Assembly: GCA_945868805.1 (NCBI GenBank)
Contig: CAMBMO010000003.1
Coordinates: 1-64,000, forward strand
DNA from: Singulisphaera sp. GP187
GTDB taxonomy: Bacteria; Planctomycetota; Phycisphaerae; Phycisphaerales; SM1A02
Length of the DNA: 64,000 nucleotides
Direction: 5' to 3'
The notes beneath the pieces are model-generated. The model had not been told where the DNA came from. It saw nothing but the letters and a program-made list of their open reading frames with translations, and made no database searches. The stretch's first letter is position 1, and the number at the start of each line of letters is the position of its first letter. A program made the translations under genes and the position numbers. Positions 52,037 to 60,525 of this stretch are shown one piece after another.

Positions 52037-54631
52037 ATCGCATTCGTCGGTTTTTGTGAAGACCTCCACGCGCTCAGGCTCTCCGGCAGAGCGTCGTAAT
52101 CCCGAGTTCGACCAGGAATAATTCGATCCGTTCCAGCGTCCGATCCACAGGTTGCCGTCGCGCCTCAATTCAACCGAGCAGGCATGATCGCGCGCGGTCA
52201 CGAGCCTTTGTGTGGACGCAAGTATGTCGATCCACTTGTCTTTGATCAGGCGTGCGGGTCCGGTCGATTGAAGAATCATCGGGCTCTCGATGCGTGTCAC
52301 GAGCGCGGCGGCGGCTGGTTGAAAACTTCCGTGGTGTGGTAATTCAAGGAGCGTTATGTTGCGCAGATCGTCGGCGAATCGCTGGTCAAGCACGGCTCGG
52401 CACGCCTCTCTCGCAACGTCACCCACGAGGAGTATCGAGAATTCACCGATCGATATCCGAAGCACGAGACTGCCGTCGTTCGAATCACCGAAGCGGTCCG
52501 CGGCTCCAGGATGAAGTGCGCGACAGGTGGCGCTCCCGAATCGGAGAATATCGCCGCGCGAGAACTCCTCGATGGTTGCGCCGTCCGACCGTGCGACACG
52601 CAGTGCTTCAGCAGCTGCCCCCCTTCTCTCCTTCGACCATTCGATGAACTGAGGAGTGACCAGGACTCGGCGCACAGAGAATGCGCGAACGACTTCGGGC
52701 AGCGCTCCGTAATGATCAAGATTTGGATGCGAGATGACGACTGCGTCGAGCCTCTGGACGCCGAGTGCTCGCAGGGCGGGCACGACGAGTTGCGATCCAA
52801 CTGCGGGAGCGCCAAGACTTCCACAATCGAACATGATCGCACCATCGTCGCATCGGATCAGATAGCACGATCCATTTCCCACATCGAGCATGTCAACGCG
52901 CATCCGCCAGTCGCCACAATCGTCCACAGTCCCAAGAGCAGATCCAGGAGTCTGCGCTCCAGGAAAGGTTGCACACGTACGGACGACACTCAGGATCACC
53001 TTTGCGTTCACCATCGACACCCACGCCACCGCTGATCCGACAGTCGGGAAGAGCGGATGAACCGCGACTGCGACATTCGAAGAGATGACCATCAATGCAA
53101 AGCTCGGAGAGAGCGCGAGTGTGCATGGAACGCACCAGAGTGGACAACTCCCAAAGTGGATCGCGACGATGGGAGCGGTTGCGATCCATGCGGCGAGCCC
53201 TGCGGTGATGGGCTCGATGGCACGGCGCGCCAAAGTCTTTGTGATCGAGCAACCCCGAAGTGCACCACTGACCCACTTCGTCGCTCGGGGAGCGAGATAT
53301 TGCAATCCGAATATTGCGCTGAAGCTCAGTTGAAATCCTGGCTCTGATGCCGCGAGCGGATCGAACGCGACAATGACGATCGCCGAGATTCCCATGATCG
53401 ATCCGAAAGGAATCGATCGTCCGAATGAGAGCGCGATCGCGGCAGATCCGCCCATCAATGCCGCTCGAACCGACGAGACTTCAGATTCGATCGACGCGAT
53501 GAAAAGCAGTGCGAGAAGGACGAGCGCAATGCCGCCGATTCGAGACGCAAGGCCAAGCCTCCGAATAATCCACAGCGCACAAGATGCGAGAATTGCGAAG
53601 TTGAACCCCGAGATCGCGACAAGGTGCTGCACACCACACGCTGCGAATGCCTTCGAAACTGATCGTTGACCAGGCCAGTTCGCCCCTGTCGTCGATGCGG
53701 CGATGAGCGCGGTTGCATCAAGGGCCGATTGATCGCCGAGAGCGTTGTACAAACTCGCGTCCACTGCAGATCGCCATCGGGCGAGGAGCGCAGTGATTGA
53801 GAGGGTTGCGTCCGCGTCCAGGTCGACGAGGCTCGCTCCTGGAACCGAAAGAAGCCCCGCGATACATCGACTTCGACTCCACTTCTTCGAATCGAATCCA
53901 CCAGGATTTGATGGTGATTTGAACCCGCGGAGCCATCCCTTGGCGCGGATTCGATCTCCAGCCACGCAGCCCGCATTTGTGCCTTCGACGACGACGCGAA
54001 TGGTTGCTGAACGCTCGAAGCGCGAGGCGTGACTATCGAGAATGGCATCGACTTCGAGATTGAACCGAACCGAAGGCGTGCGTGGAACGAATCGTGCGAG
54101 CGAGTCTTCGTCCAGTGCGCCACACTTCGACAGCGCTTCACGAAAGACGAACTCGTCCAAACGCGGTGTCGAGACGACGACACCTTCGACCCACACCAAC
54201 CTGCTGGGCGCGTCGCTTGTGGGATCCATAGTCCCGAGCGAGATCAACAGTTTTTGCCACTCTCGATCGACCACCGCGGTGCATAACGCGCCGATAGAGA
54301 ACGAACCAATCAGGAGGCAGACCACGCACGCCAACGACCACCGTCGCCACGCCAACGCCAATCCATGCGTGGCGAAGACGACGGCAGCCAACGCGGCGAC
54401 CAGGACCATCTGGTCCAACATGCCAAACATGTCCAACATGCCAAACATGTCCAACATGCCAAACATGTCCAACATGCCAAACATGCTGGGTCGACCGCAT
54501 TCATCCAAAGCGCTGAGCGGCCAGCATCGCAGGCATTCCCCCGCACCCATGGCACCGGCGACCATCGCGCAGGCGATCCACGGGAGAAAGGCATCTCGAA
54601 ACGCTCTGGAACCGCTCATCCTGCGCGGCAT
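51575..54631 (-). CDS. comEC: ComEC/Rec2 DNA-uptake channel with run-on C-terminus
   Basis: I start it at the ATG at 54631, which has TAGCGT 6 nt upstream; a TTG precedes it. The protein has a DUF4131-like N-terminal region, the competence channel core (QHLVAISGFNFAILASCALWIIRR and following helices) and a metallo-beta-lactamase domain (VISHPNLDHYGALPE, DSNDGSLVLRI, LLVGDVAREA, LPHHGS). ComEC moves single-stranded DNA into the cytoplasm. Family homology ends near ..GRWNGSNYSWSNSG, but the frame stays open about 150 residues more, antisense to the 3' part of the previous gene. A MFGMLD repeat lies between the first two helices. Confidence 0.85.
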   Translation of the reverse strand: MPRRMSGSRAFRDAFLPWIACAMVAGAMGAGECLRCWPLSALDECGRPSMFGMLDMFGMLDMFGMLDMFGMLDQMVLVAALAAVVFATHGLALAWRRWSLACVVCLLIGSFSIGALCTAVVDREWQKLLISLGTMDPTSDAPSRLVWVEGVVVSTPRLDEFVFREALSKCGALDEDSLARFVPRTPSVRFNLEVDAILDSHASRFERSATIRVVVEGTNAGCVAGDRIRAKGWLRGFKSPSNPGGFDSKKWSRSRCIAGLLSVPGASLVDLDADATLSITALLARWRSAVDASLYNALGDQSALDATALIAASTTGANWPGQRSVSKAFAACGVQHLVAISGFNFAILASCALWIIRRLGLASRIGGIALVLLALLFIASIESEVSSVRAALMGGSAAIALSFGRSIPFGSIMGISAIVIVAFDPLAASEPGFQLSFSAIFGLQYLAPRATKWVSGALRGCSITKTLARRAIEPITAGLAAWIATAPIVAIHFGSCPLWCVPCTLALSPSFALMVISSNVAVAVHPLFPTVGSAVAWVSMVNAKVILSVVRTCATFPGAQTPGSALGTVDDCGDWRMRVDMLDVGNGSCYLIRCDDGAIMFDCGSLGAPAVGSQLVVPALRALGVQRLDAVVISHPNLDHYGALPEVVRAFSVRRVLVTPQFIEWSKERRGAAAEALRVARSDGATIEEFSRGDILRFGSATCRALHPGAADRFGDSNDGSLVLRISIGEFSILLVGDVAREACRAVLDQRFADDLRNITLLELPHHGSFQPAAAALVTRIESPMILQSTGPARLIKDKWIDILASTQRLVTARDHACSVELRRDGNLWIGRWNGSNYSWSNSGLRRSAGEPERVEVFTKTDECDLAVPVDRDQDRPAEQDSVSNGTATRLFDLNLEWTRQYCDRDFGAKVFRRQCVPSKFLAVLPQNNCAICPRPQRWRNFCLCAQDGEALGDFVDEPFRPPDFDRGRAERTTRWPQLGRRILSARKGGCCRLTDNRIQCRECENSLGCHCDAIDIV
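54414..54485 (-). repeat. Four perfect 18-bp tandem repeats in comEC
   Basis: The unit TCCAACATGCCAAACATG (top strand) occurs at 54414, 54432, 54450 and 54468. On the coding strand each unit encodes MFGMLD. Confidence 0.97.
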
Positions 54632-54637
54632 CAATGC

Positions 54638-54643
54638 ACGCTA
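54638..54643 (-). promoter_or_regulatory. -10 hexamer TAGCGT, 6 nt before the comEC ATG
   Basis: The top strand reads ACGCTA. The spacing equals that at the other leaderless-type starts and helps choose the ATG at 54631. Confidence 0.4.
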
Positions 54644-54807
54644 CGAAGCCGCCGCGATCCCCCTCGAAAGCGCCCCCTTTTTCTTTTGCAAAGTGACACT
54701 GGTCGTACCTTTGGATGTTCGATGTCCCCTGAGCAGGTGCGACGCCAAGATAATCCGAATGCGAATTCTCTTGCTTGCCCTCAACCTTGAGGCATAATTG
54801 AAGGGAA

Positions 54808-56250
54808 GTGAGCAACTTTGCCATGATCCACGATCGAAACATTTTCATCCTGCCGCTTGTGACAGCTCTCACCGTTGTGCCAGCCTCGATGGGAGAGTGC
54901 GCGGCAGATCTCAATGACGATTCGACGGTTGACGGCCTAGACATGGCGATCTTGCTTTCGAATTGGGGAGGAGTTGGCGGCGATGTTTCGGGCGACGGCA
55001 CGACCGATGGTGGCGATCTTGCGGTGCTTCTGAGTGGCTGGGGTTTGTGCCCCGTGTCTCAGGAATGGATGCTTCTCACAACCACCAACGGCACGACGAC
55101 GACCGCCTACGACAGCGCTGGTCTCGCAGTTTCAACATGGACGGGTGCAGGCGGCGGTGCAAGTGTCGGGTATTTGCGTGGCGATGGTTCGCTCGTGCGA
55201 CCGACAATTCACACGAGCGGCGTCTACACAGGTGGAGCTCGTGGTGGTCGAATCCAGATCATCAATTCCAGCGGGACGATCACCAACGACCTGATCGTTT
55301 CGACGAGTGCTTACCAACAACATCACGATGTTCGACCGCTCCCCAACGGCAATATTCTTTGCATTGTCTGGGAGGGGCATACACAGGCGGAGGGAGTCGC
55401 CGCGGGTCGGCAAGGACTCACGACGCCGATCTGGTCGGAGTCGATTCTCGAGATTCAACCAACGAGTTCCAGCACATTCAACATTGTCTGGCGTTGGAAC
55501 TTGTGGGATCACCTCGTTCAGGACGCCAGTGCGACGCTCCCGAACTACGGAATCGTTTCAGCACATCCAGAACTTCTCGACATCAATGCGGGAAGTGTCG
55601 CGACGACGATGGGAGTCGGCGACTGGATTCACATGAACTCGATCGACTACAACCCGACACTCGATCAGATCGTCGTCAGTTCGCGAACACTGAGCGAGGT
55701 GTGGGTTGTCGATCACTCGACCACAACGGCAGAGGCCGCTACGCATGCGGGTGGAGACTCTGGTCGAGGGGGCGATCTCCTATATCGCTGGGGAAATCCA
55801 GCGATCTACGATCGAGGTACGACCTCGAACCGCTTTTTCTATGTCGTTCATAGCGCGACGTGGATCGATGAAGGACTCCCCGGCGCAGGGAACATCTTGG
55901 CATTTGGCAATGGTGATCGTGTTGGCACCGCGAACGATTACTCAACGGTGATGGAAATCGTTCCGCCCCGCGATGCGACTGGCGCGTATGTCATTGATTC
56001 TTCGCTTGCATTTGGTCCGACGGCGCCAGTCTGGTCATACGGGTCGGCGAACCAGATCTATGGTGGCGCGGTTCAGTGTGGCGCCTTTCGCACGCTGGAC
56101 AATACGACACTCATTACGCTGACGAATAGCGGCAGGATCTTCGAAGTCGACAGTACGGGCGCGACGATTTGGAATCTCGCAAGCGCGGGAAGCAACATCC
56201 CACGCGCTCCGCGCTACAGAAAAGTAAGTGGCACGTGGGTCGGTCCATGA
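54808..56250 (+). CDS. Secreted arylsulfotransferase-like protein with dockerin-like module
   Basis: The start is GTG 54808 or ATG 54823. A signal peptide (IFILPLVTALTVVPASMG) precedes a two-repeat dockerin-like EF-hand module (DLNDDSTVDGLD and DVSGDGTTDGGD, each ending ILLSNWG/LLSGWG). The rest is a beta-propeller with the ASST pattern: HHDVRPLPNGNIL, GDWIHMNSIDYNP, IVVSSRTLSEVWVVD, LLYRWGNP and VVHSATWIDEG. ASST enzymes transfer sulfate between phenols through a phospho-/sulfo-His; equivalent His residues are present but I cannot prove function. No cohesin is in the window. Confidence 0.8.
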   Translation: MSNFAMIHDRNIFILPLVTALTVVPASMGECAADLNDDSTVDGLDMAILLSNWGGVGGDVSGDGTTDGGDLAVLLSGWGLCPVSQEWMLLTTTNGTTTTAYDSAGLAVSTWTGAGGGASVGYLRGDGSLVRPTIHTSGVYTGGARGGRIQIINSSGTITNDLIVSTSAYQQHHDVRPLPNGNILCIVWEGHTQAEGVAAGRQGLTTPIWSESILEIQPTSSSTFNIVWRWNLWDHLVQDASATLPNYGIVSAHPELLDINAGSVATTMGVGDWIHMNSIDYNPTLDQIVVSSRTLSEVWVVDHSTTTAEAATHAGGDSGRGGDLLYRWGNPAIYDRGTTSNRFFYVVHSATWIDEGLPGAGNILAFGNGDRVGTANDYSTVMEIVPPRDATGAYVIDSSLAFGPTAPVWSYGSANQIYGGAVQCGAFRTLDNTTLITLTNSGRIFEVDSTGATIWNLASAGSNIPRAPRYRKVSGTWVGP

Positions 56251-56296
56251 CAGGCTGACAAGCATGACCAACGAACGCGCCGCGACGGCAGTCCCC

Positions 56297-57130
56297 TCAA
56301 CTTGCCGGACGCATCCGAACAGATTCAAGGGAGGGATTCACCGCGAATGGGATCCCCGCTTGATCGAGTGCGATCTTGACCTCTCGAAGTGTCGCCTGAC
56401 GTACTTGCAAGTACGTTGCAGCTTCGCCCCAGACCTGCACTTGCCACGAGATTCCGGATGCGGCGATATCGAGCAACACAACTTCGGGCGGATCTGAGAG
56501 GCGACCTGGAACTTTCATCGTCGCGTCAGCGAGAGCGACGCGGGTGCGATCGATATCAGCGTCATGGTGCAACCAGATCATTATGTCGCAGCGACGCTTC
56601 TGATGAAAACTCACATTCGTGATGACATTGCCGAAGATGGCGCTGTTGGGAATGAAGGTGCGCCTGTTGTCGACGGTATCGAGTGTCGTTGAGAACAAGT
56701 CGATCTCATAAACCACGCCACTCTGCCCCGCAGCGACGATGAAATCGCCGATCTTGTATGGACGAAAGACCATGAGCATGATTCCAGAGGCGAAATTCGA
56801 AAGCGTTCCCTGAAATGCAAGACTGACCGCTAAGCCAACGGCGCCGAGCAAGACTGAGAAGCTGGCAGTTTCGAATCCGAATCGGTTGAGGATGAAGGTC
56901 GTGGCGATCAACAGGATGACCCACCGAGTCAGTTTCGAAAAGAATCGAGCGAGGGTCGGTTCGATCTCGCTACGTGCGCATGCTGTCAGTACGAGGCGTC
57001 GCACCCAGCTTGATGCGAAGCAAGCCAAAATCAATATGACGCACGACCAGAGCACGGGGACGCCGTACTGGATGGCAATTTCAAACCACTGCTGGGATGT
57101 GAGGTGGAGAGTCTCGGCGCTTGTTGTCAT
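56297..57130 (-). CDS. mscS: Small-conductance mechanosensitive channel
   Basis: The 277-residue protein has three transmembrane helices, with the pore helix segment SVLLGAVGLAVSLAFQGTLSNFASGIMLMVFRPYKIGDFI, the middle beta domain GVVYEIDLFSTTLDTVDNRRTFIPNSAIFG and a C-terminal cytoplasmic domain. It opens on osmotic downshock. The size is close to E. coli MscS. The 46-bp gap to the arylsulfotransferase gene is convergent. Confidence 0.93.
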   Translation of the reverse strand: MTTSAETLHLTSQQWFEIAIQYGVPVLWSCVILILACFASSWVRRLVLTACARSEIEPTLARFFSKLTRWVILLIATTFILNRFGFETASFSVLLGAVGLAVSLAFQGTLSNFASGIMLMVFRPYKIGDFIVAAGQSGVVYEIDLFSTTLDTVDNRRTFIPNSAIFGNVITNVSFHQKRRCDIMIWLHHDADIDRTRVALADATMKVPGRLSDPPEVVLLDIAASGISWQVQVWGEAATYLQVRQATLREVKIALDQAGIPFAVNPSLESVRMRPAS

Positions 57131-57214
57131 ACGTGGGTTCGCTCGGCGGTGGAAGGATACGGTCGATGTCCACGCGTCAGTCGACTAGCGCAATCACATC
57201 AAGTCGGGGATGCT

Positions 57215-58210
57215 ATGCATGTGCTCGCGTCCATCGTTCATACGCTTGATCCATTCGCGATCCAATTCTCCCCTCAGTTGGGAGTTCGCTGGTATGGCGT
57301 CGCGTACGCATCAGGATTCCTGCTCGCGTGGTTCTTGCTTCGCGAGCTTGCGCGCAGAGGACGCATCGGACTGACCATGCCACAGGTTGGCGACCTGATG
57401 ACCTACCTCATTATGGGGGTTGTGATCGGCGGGCGGGTTGGTCACGTGGTCTTCTACGAACCGAGACTGCTCATCACATTTCACGAGGCGATTCCATGGT
57501 GGGGCTTGCTCGATATCCACAAGGGTGGCATGTCAAGTCACGGTGGAATTCTCGGCACAATGGTCGCGTGTTGTCTCTTCGCGCGCCGTGTGCGACTTCC
57601 TTTCTTGCACCTCTTCGATTGTGTCGCATTTGCTTCGCCGGTTGGACTCTGTCTGGGTCGTCTCGCGAACTGGGTCAACGCAGAACTCTGGGGCAAGCCA
57701 CTTCCACACTCCATGCAGGCTGATGCACCGTGGTGGTCGGTGAAGTACCCAGCGGAAGTTTTCGATCCAAATTTTCTAACTGCGAGTCTTGCTCCCCTTC
57801 AATCGCTCGTGAATCCATCAGAACCACTTCCGACGGCGGTGTATGAGGCGGCATATCTCGGTCGCGCCGATGTCCTTGCGAAACTCGACCCACTCTTGAC
57901 CGCCTACTACCCAAGCAACTTCATTCAGGCTTTCACCGACGGGCCGATCCTGTTCTTAGTCATGGCGATCGTCTGGATGCATCCGCGCAAGCCAGGCGTG
58001 ATCGCTGGGACTTTTCTCGTGACTTACGGCGTCGCTCGAACGGTGAGCGAACAATTCAGGCAAGTCGATGAAGACGTCTTCATGATCGGACAGATCACAT
58101 TGCCGATATTGCTCTCGATTGTGATGATCATCTGTGGGATCGCGCTGATCGCATGGGCAAGGCGTCGACCAACCGAGCCGATGGGCGGTCTCCTCGCTCG
58201 AAAAAAGTGA
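57215..58210 (+). CDS. lgt: Prolipoprotein diacylglyceryl transferase
   Basis: Lgt adds diacylglycerol to the lipobox Cys of prolipoproteins, which fits the many lipoproteins here. The 331-residue protein has VRWYGVAYASGFLLAW, GGRVGHVVFYEP, GGMSSHGGILG and the signature GRLANWVNAELWGKP, then seven transmembrane helices overall. An insertion of about 50 residues (near 175-235) makes it longer than usual. CGGGGA lies before the ATG. Confidence 0.93.
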   Translation: MHVLASIVHTLDPFAIQFSPQLGVRWYGVAYASGFLLAWFLLRELARRGRIGLTMPQVGDLMTYLIMGVVIGGRVGHVVFYEPRLLITFHEAIPWWGLLDIHKGGMSSHGGILGTMVACCLFARRVRLPFLHLFDCVAFASPVGLCLGRLANWVNAELWGKPLPHSMQADAPWWSVKYPAEVFDPNFLTASLAPLQSLVNPSEPLPTAVYEAAYLGRADVLAKLDPLLTAYYPSNFIQAFTDGPILFLVMAIVWMHPRKPGVIAGTFLVTYGVARTVSEQFRQVDEDVFMIGQITLPILLSIVMIICGIALIAWARRRPTEPMGGLLARKK

Positions 58211-58249
58211 TCTCGCGTGATATGCGTCGTGGCGAGGGCATCGACTCTG

Positions 58250-58939
58250 TCAGCGGTGGTAGACGGCGACAGAGTTGCCCCACTCGGGATTCCAAAGGCG
58301 AAATCCACCGACGAATGCATTTGCATTGTCTCCCAATCTGCAATTGTCCGGAAGTGCCTTCAGGCGGGCGGAATTCCCGCCTCCAAGTACGACATAATCA
58401 GGAATAATCGCCTCGGAAAGGACCTCGATGACCTCGTGGACATCAGCAGTCCACTTCTTCTTGCCATGCTTTTTGAGTGCCTTCACTCCGACACACTGTT
58501 CGAAGGATTTGCCCTTTCGAAAGGGCAAGTGAGCCAGTTCCATCGGCAAGATCACATGTTCGGCTATCAAGCAGGAACCGAGGCCGGTGCCGAGTCCCAG
58601 AAACAACATCCGCCCGCCTTCGTACGAGCCCACGGCCTGCATCGCCGCATCGTTGATCAATTTGACCTCGCTACCGAAACCGGAATCGAAATCGAAGTCG
58701 ACCCATCCCTTGCCGAGGTTCGTTGGATCGCGCGCGGGCTTGTTCTTGACGATTGGTGCTGGAAGTCCGATCGAGATGACATCGAACTTCCATCCTTCAG
58801 CCAACTTCTGAACCCCTGCCACCATTTGTTGAGGCGTCAAGGTCGGACCGGACGGGAACGATCGCTTCTCGGGATCGCTTTCGATTCGAATCTTGACGTT
58901 CGTTCCGCCGATGTCGATTGCGAGCACTTTTGGTTGCAT
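58250..58939 (-). CDS. ppgK: ROK-family kinase, polyphosphate-glucokinase-like
   Basis: I start it at the ATG at 58939 (MQPKVLAIDIGGTNVKI). The 229-residue protein has the phosphate-binding AIDIGGTNVKI, VISIGLPAPI, LINDAAMQAVGSY and GLGTGLGSCLIAEHV, followed by PMELAHLPFRKGKSFE. The last segment resembles actinobacterial PPGK, which phosphorylates glucose with polyphosphate or ATP. TACGCT is 6 nt before the ATG. Confidence 0.75.
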   Translation of the reverse strand: MQPKVLAIDIGGTNVKIRIESDPEKRSFPSGPTLTPQQMVAGVQKLAEGWKFDVISIGLPAPIVKNKPARDPTNLGKGWVDFDFDSGFGSEVKLINDAAMQAVGSYEGGRMLFLGLGTGLGSCLIAEHVILPMELAHLPFRKGKSFEQCVGVKALKKHGKKKWTADVHEVIEVLSEAIIPDYVVLGGGNSARLKALPDNCRLGDNANAFVGGFRLWNPEWGNSVAVYHR

Positions 58940-58945
58940 TGGATG

Positions 58946-58951
58946 AGCGTA
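58946..58951 (-). promoter_or_regulatory. -10 hexamer TACGCT, 6 nt before the kinase start
   Basis: The top strand reads AGCGTA. No ribosome binding site is visible. Confidence 0.5.
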
Positions 58952-59015
58952 CCGTGTCGTCCTCGCTCTCTGGACATCACCGACCTTTGGGCAAGCGTGC
59001 GATGGTCTGTCATGA

Positions 59016-59021
59016 GATACT
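59016..59021 (+). promoter_or_regulatory. -10-like hexamer GATACT, 6 nt before the ALDH start
   Basis: GATACT, AGAAAG, ATG at 59028. It departs from TANNNT at the first base. The AGAAAG could serve as a weak ribosome binding site only if transcription began further upstream. Confidence 0.4.
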
Positions 59022-59027
59022 AGAAAG

Positions 59028-60488
59028 ATGACGACGCCAGCCACACCGACGACATCATGGGAGTACGCGCCGGCGCCAGAGTCAACCAAGGTCGAGATCA
59101 AATCGCAGTACGGGCTTTTCATCGATGGCACATTTCGAGAACCGAGATCTGGGCGGAGCATCGCAACGATTAATCCGGCGAACGAAGCGCATCTTTCACA
59201 GATTTCGGAGGCCGACGCGGCCGATGTGAATCTGGCGGTTGTTGCGGCACGGAGAGCTCTCAAGAGTTGGCGTCGAGCCCCCGCGCTTGAACGCGCGAAG
59301 TACCTCTACAGGATCGCGCGCCGCATTCAGGAGCGAGCGCGTGAGCTGGCTGTTCTCGAGACGATGGACAACGGAAAGCCGATACGCGAGTCGCGAGACG
59401 AGGACATTCCGCTCGCCGCAGCACACTTCTTTCATCATGCGGGATGGTGCGACAAATTGCGATGGGCATCTCCGACTGCTGATGGGAGCGCGCCTGAACC
59501 CATCGGCGTTTGCGGTCAAATTATTCCGTGGAATTTTCCGCTTTTGATGGCCGCGTGGAAAATTGCGCCAGCGCTTGCATGCGGAAACACGGTTGTTTTG
59601 AAACCCGCAGAGACGACATCGTTGACGGCACTGCGCCTCGCGGAGATTCTTCAGGAAGTCGATCTTCCGCCAGGTGTCGTCAACATCATCACGGGGGCAG
59701 GCGAAACTGGACGTGATCTTGTCGCGCACGACGATGTCGACAAGATCGCTTTCACGGGATCGACCGATGTCGGACGGGCGATCGCGAGTGTGACAGCGGG
59801 AACCAAGAAGCGATTAACCCTTGAACTTGGCGGGAAAAGCCCGAACATCATCTTCGCGGATGCGGCGATCGATCAAGCCGTTGAGGGGGTTGTTTCGGCA
59901 ATCTGGGTGAATCAAGGGCAAGTCTGTTGTGCAGGCAGTCGCCTGTTGGTTGAAGAGTCCATCGCAGACGAGGTGATCGAAAAGCTGCGGCTTCGAATGC
60001 GGAGCTTGCGTGTGGGCGATCCGCTGGACAAGAACACTGATGTTGGTGCGATCAATAGCCGATCGCAACTTGAGCGAATCGAGGGCTACATCAGGGATGG
60101 CATTGCCGAAGGTGCACAGCGACACGAGGTGTCCAACGCAACCTTGCCTGCGAAGGGGTTCTGGTGCAATCCTTGTTTCTTCACCGGTGTACAACCGGCG
60201 CACAAGATCGCGCGCGAAGAGATATTCGGTCCAGTCCTCGCAGTGATGACTTTTCGTACTCCCGACGAAGCGGTCGCTCGCGCAAACAACACGATGTATG
60301 GCTTGAGCGCAGGAATTTGGACAAGTCGAGGCTCGAAGGCGTACGAGATTGCCCGTCAAATCAAGGCGGGCGTGATTTGGTGCAACACCTTCAATCAGTT
60401 TGATGCGGCAGCTCCGTTCGGTGGCTACCGCGAATCAGGATTTGGTCGCGAAGGCGGTCGTTCTGGATTGTCGGCGTATTTGGCTTGA
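59028..60488 (+). CDS. Aldehyde dehydrogenase (catalytic)
   Basis: The 486-residue protein has the full ALDH plan: [40 protein letters not shown], the Glu motif [11 protein letters not shown] and the catalytic Cys in [11 protein letters not shown], then [12 protein letters not shown] and a C-terminal [15 protein letters not shown]. It oxidises an aldehyde with NAD(P)+. The substrate is unknown. A truncated second ALDH follows 37 bp downstream. Confidence 0.94.
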   Translation: MTTPATPTTSWEYAPAPESTKVEIKSQYGLFIDGTFREPRSGRSIATINPANEAHLSQISEADAADVNLAVVAARRALKSWRRAPALERAKYLYRIARRIQERARELAVLETMDNGKPIRESRDEDIPLAAAHFFHHAGWCDKLRWASPTADGSAPEPIGVCGQIIPWNFPLLMAAWKIAPALACGNTVVLKPAETTSLTALRLAEILQEVDLPPGVVNIITGAGETGRDLVAHDDVDKIAFTGSTDVGRAIASVTAGTKKRLTLELGGKSPNIIFADAAIDQAVEGVVSAIWVNQGQVCCAGSRLLVEESIADEVIEKLRLRMRSLRVGDPLDKNTDVGAINSRSQLERIEGYIRDGIAEGAQRHEVSNATLPAKGFWCNPCFFTGVQPAHKIAREEIFGPVLAVMTFRTPDEAVARANNTMYGLSAGIWTSRGSKAYEIARQIKAGVIWCNTFNQFDAAAPFGGYRESGFGREGGRSGLSAYLA

Positions 60489-60525
60489 TTCGTCGTTTGA
60501 GATTGTTCAACAGCGGAGACATGAG

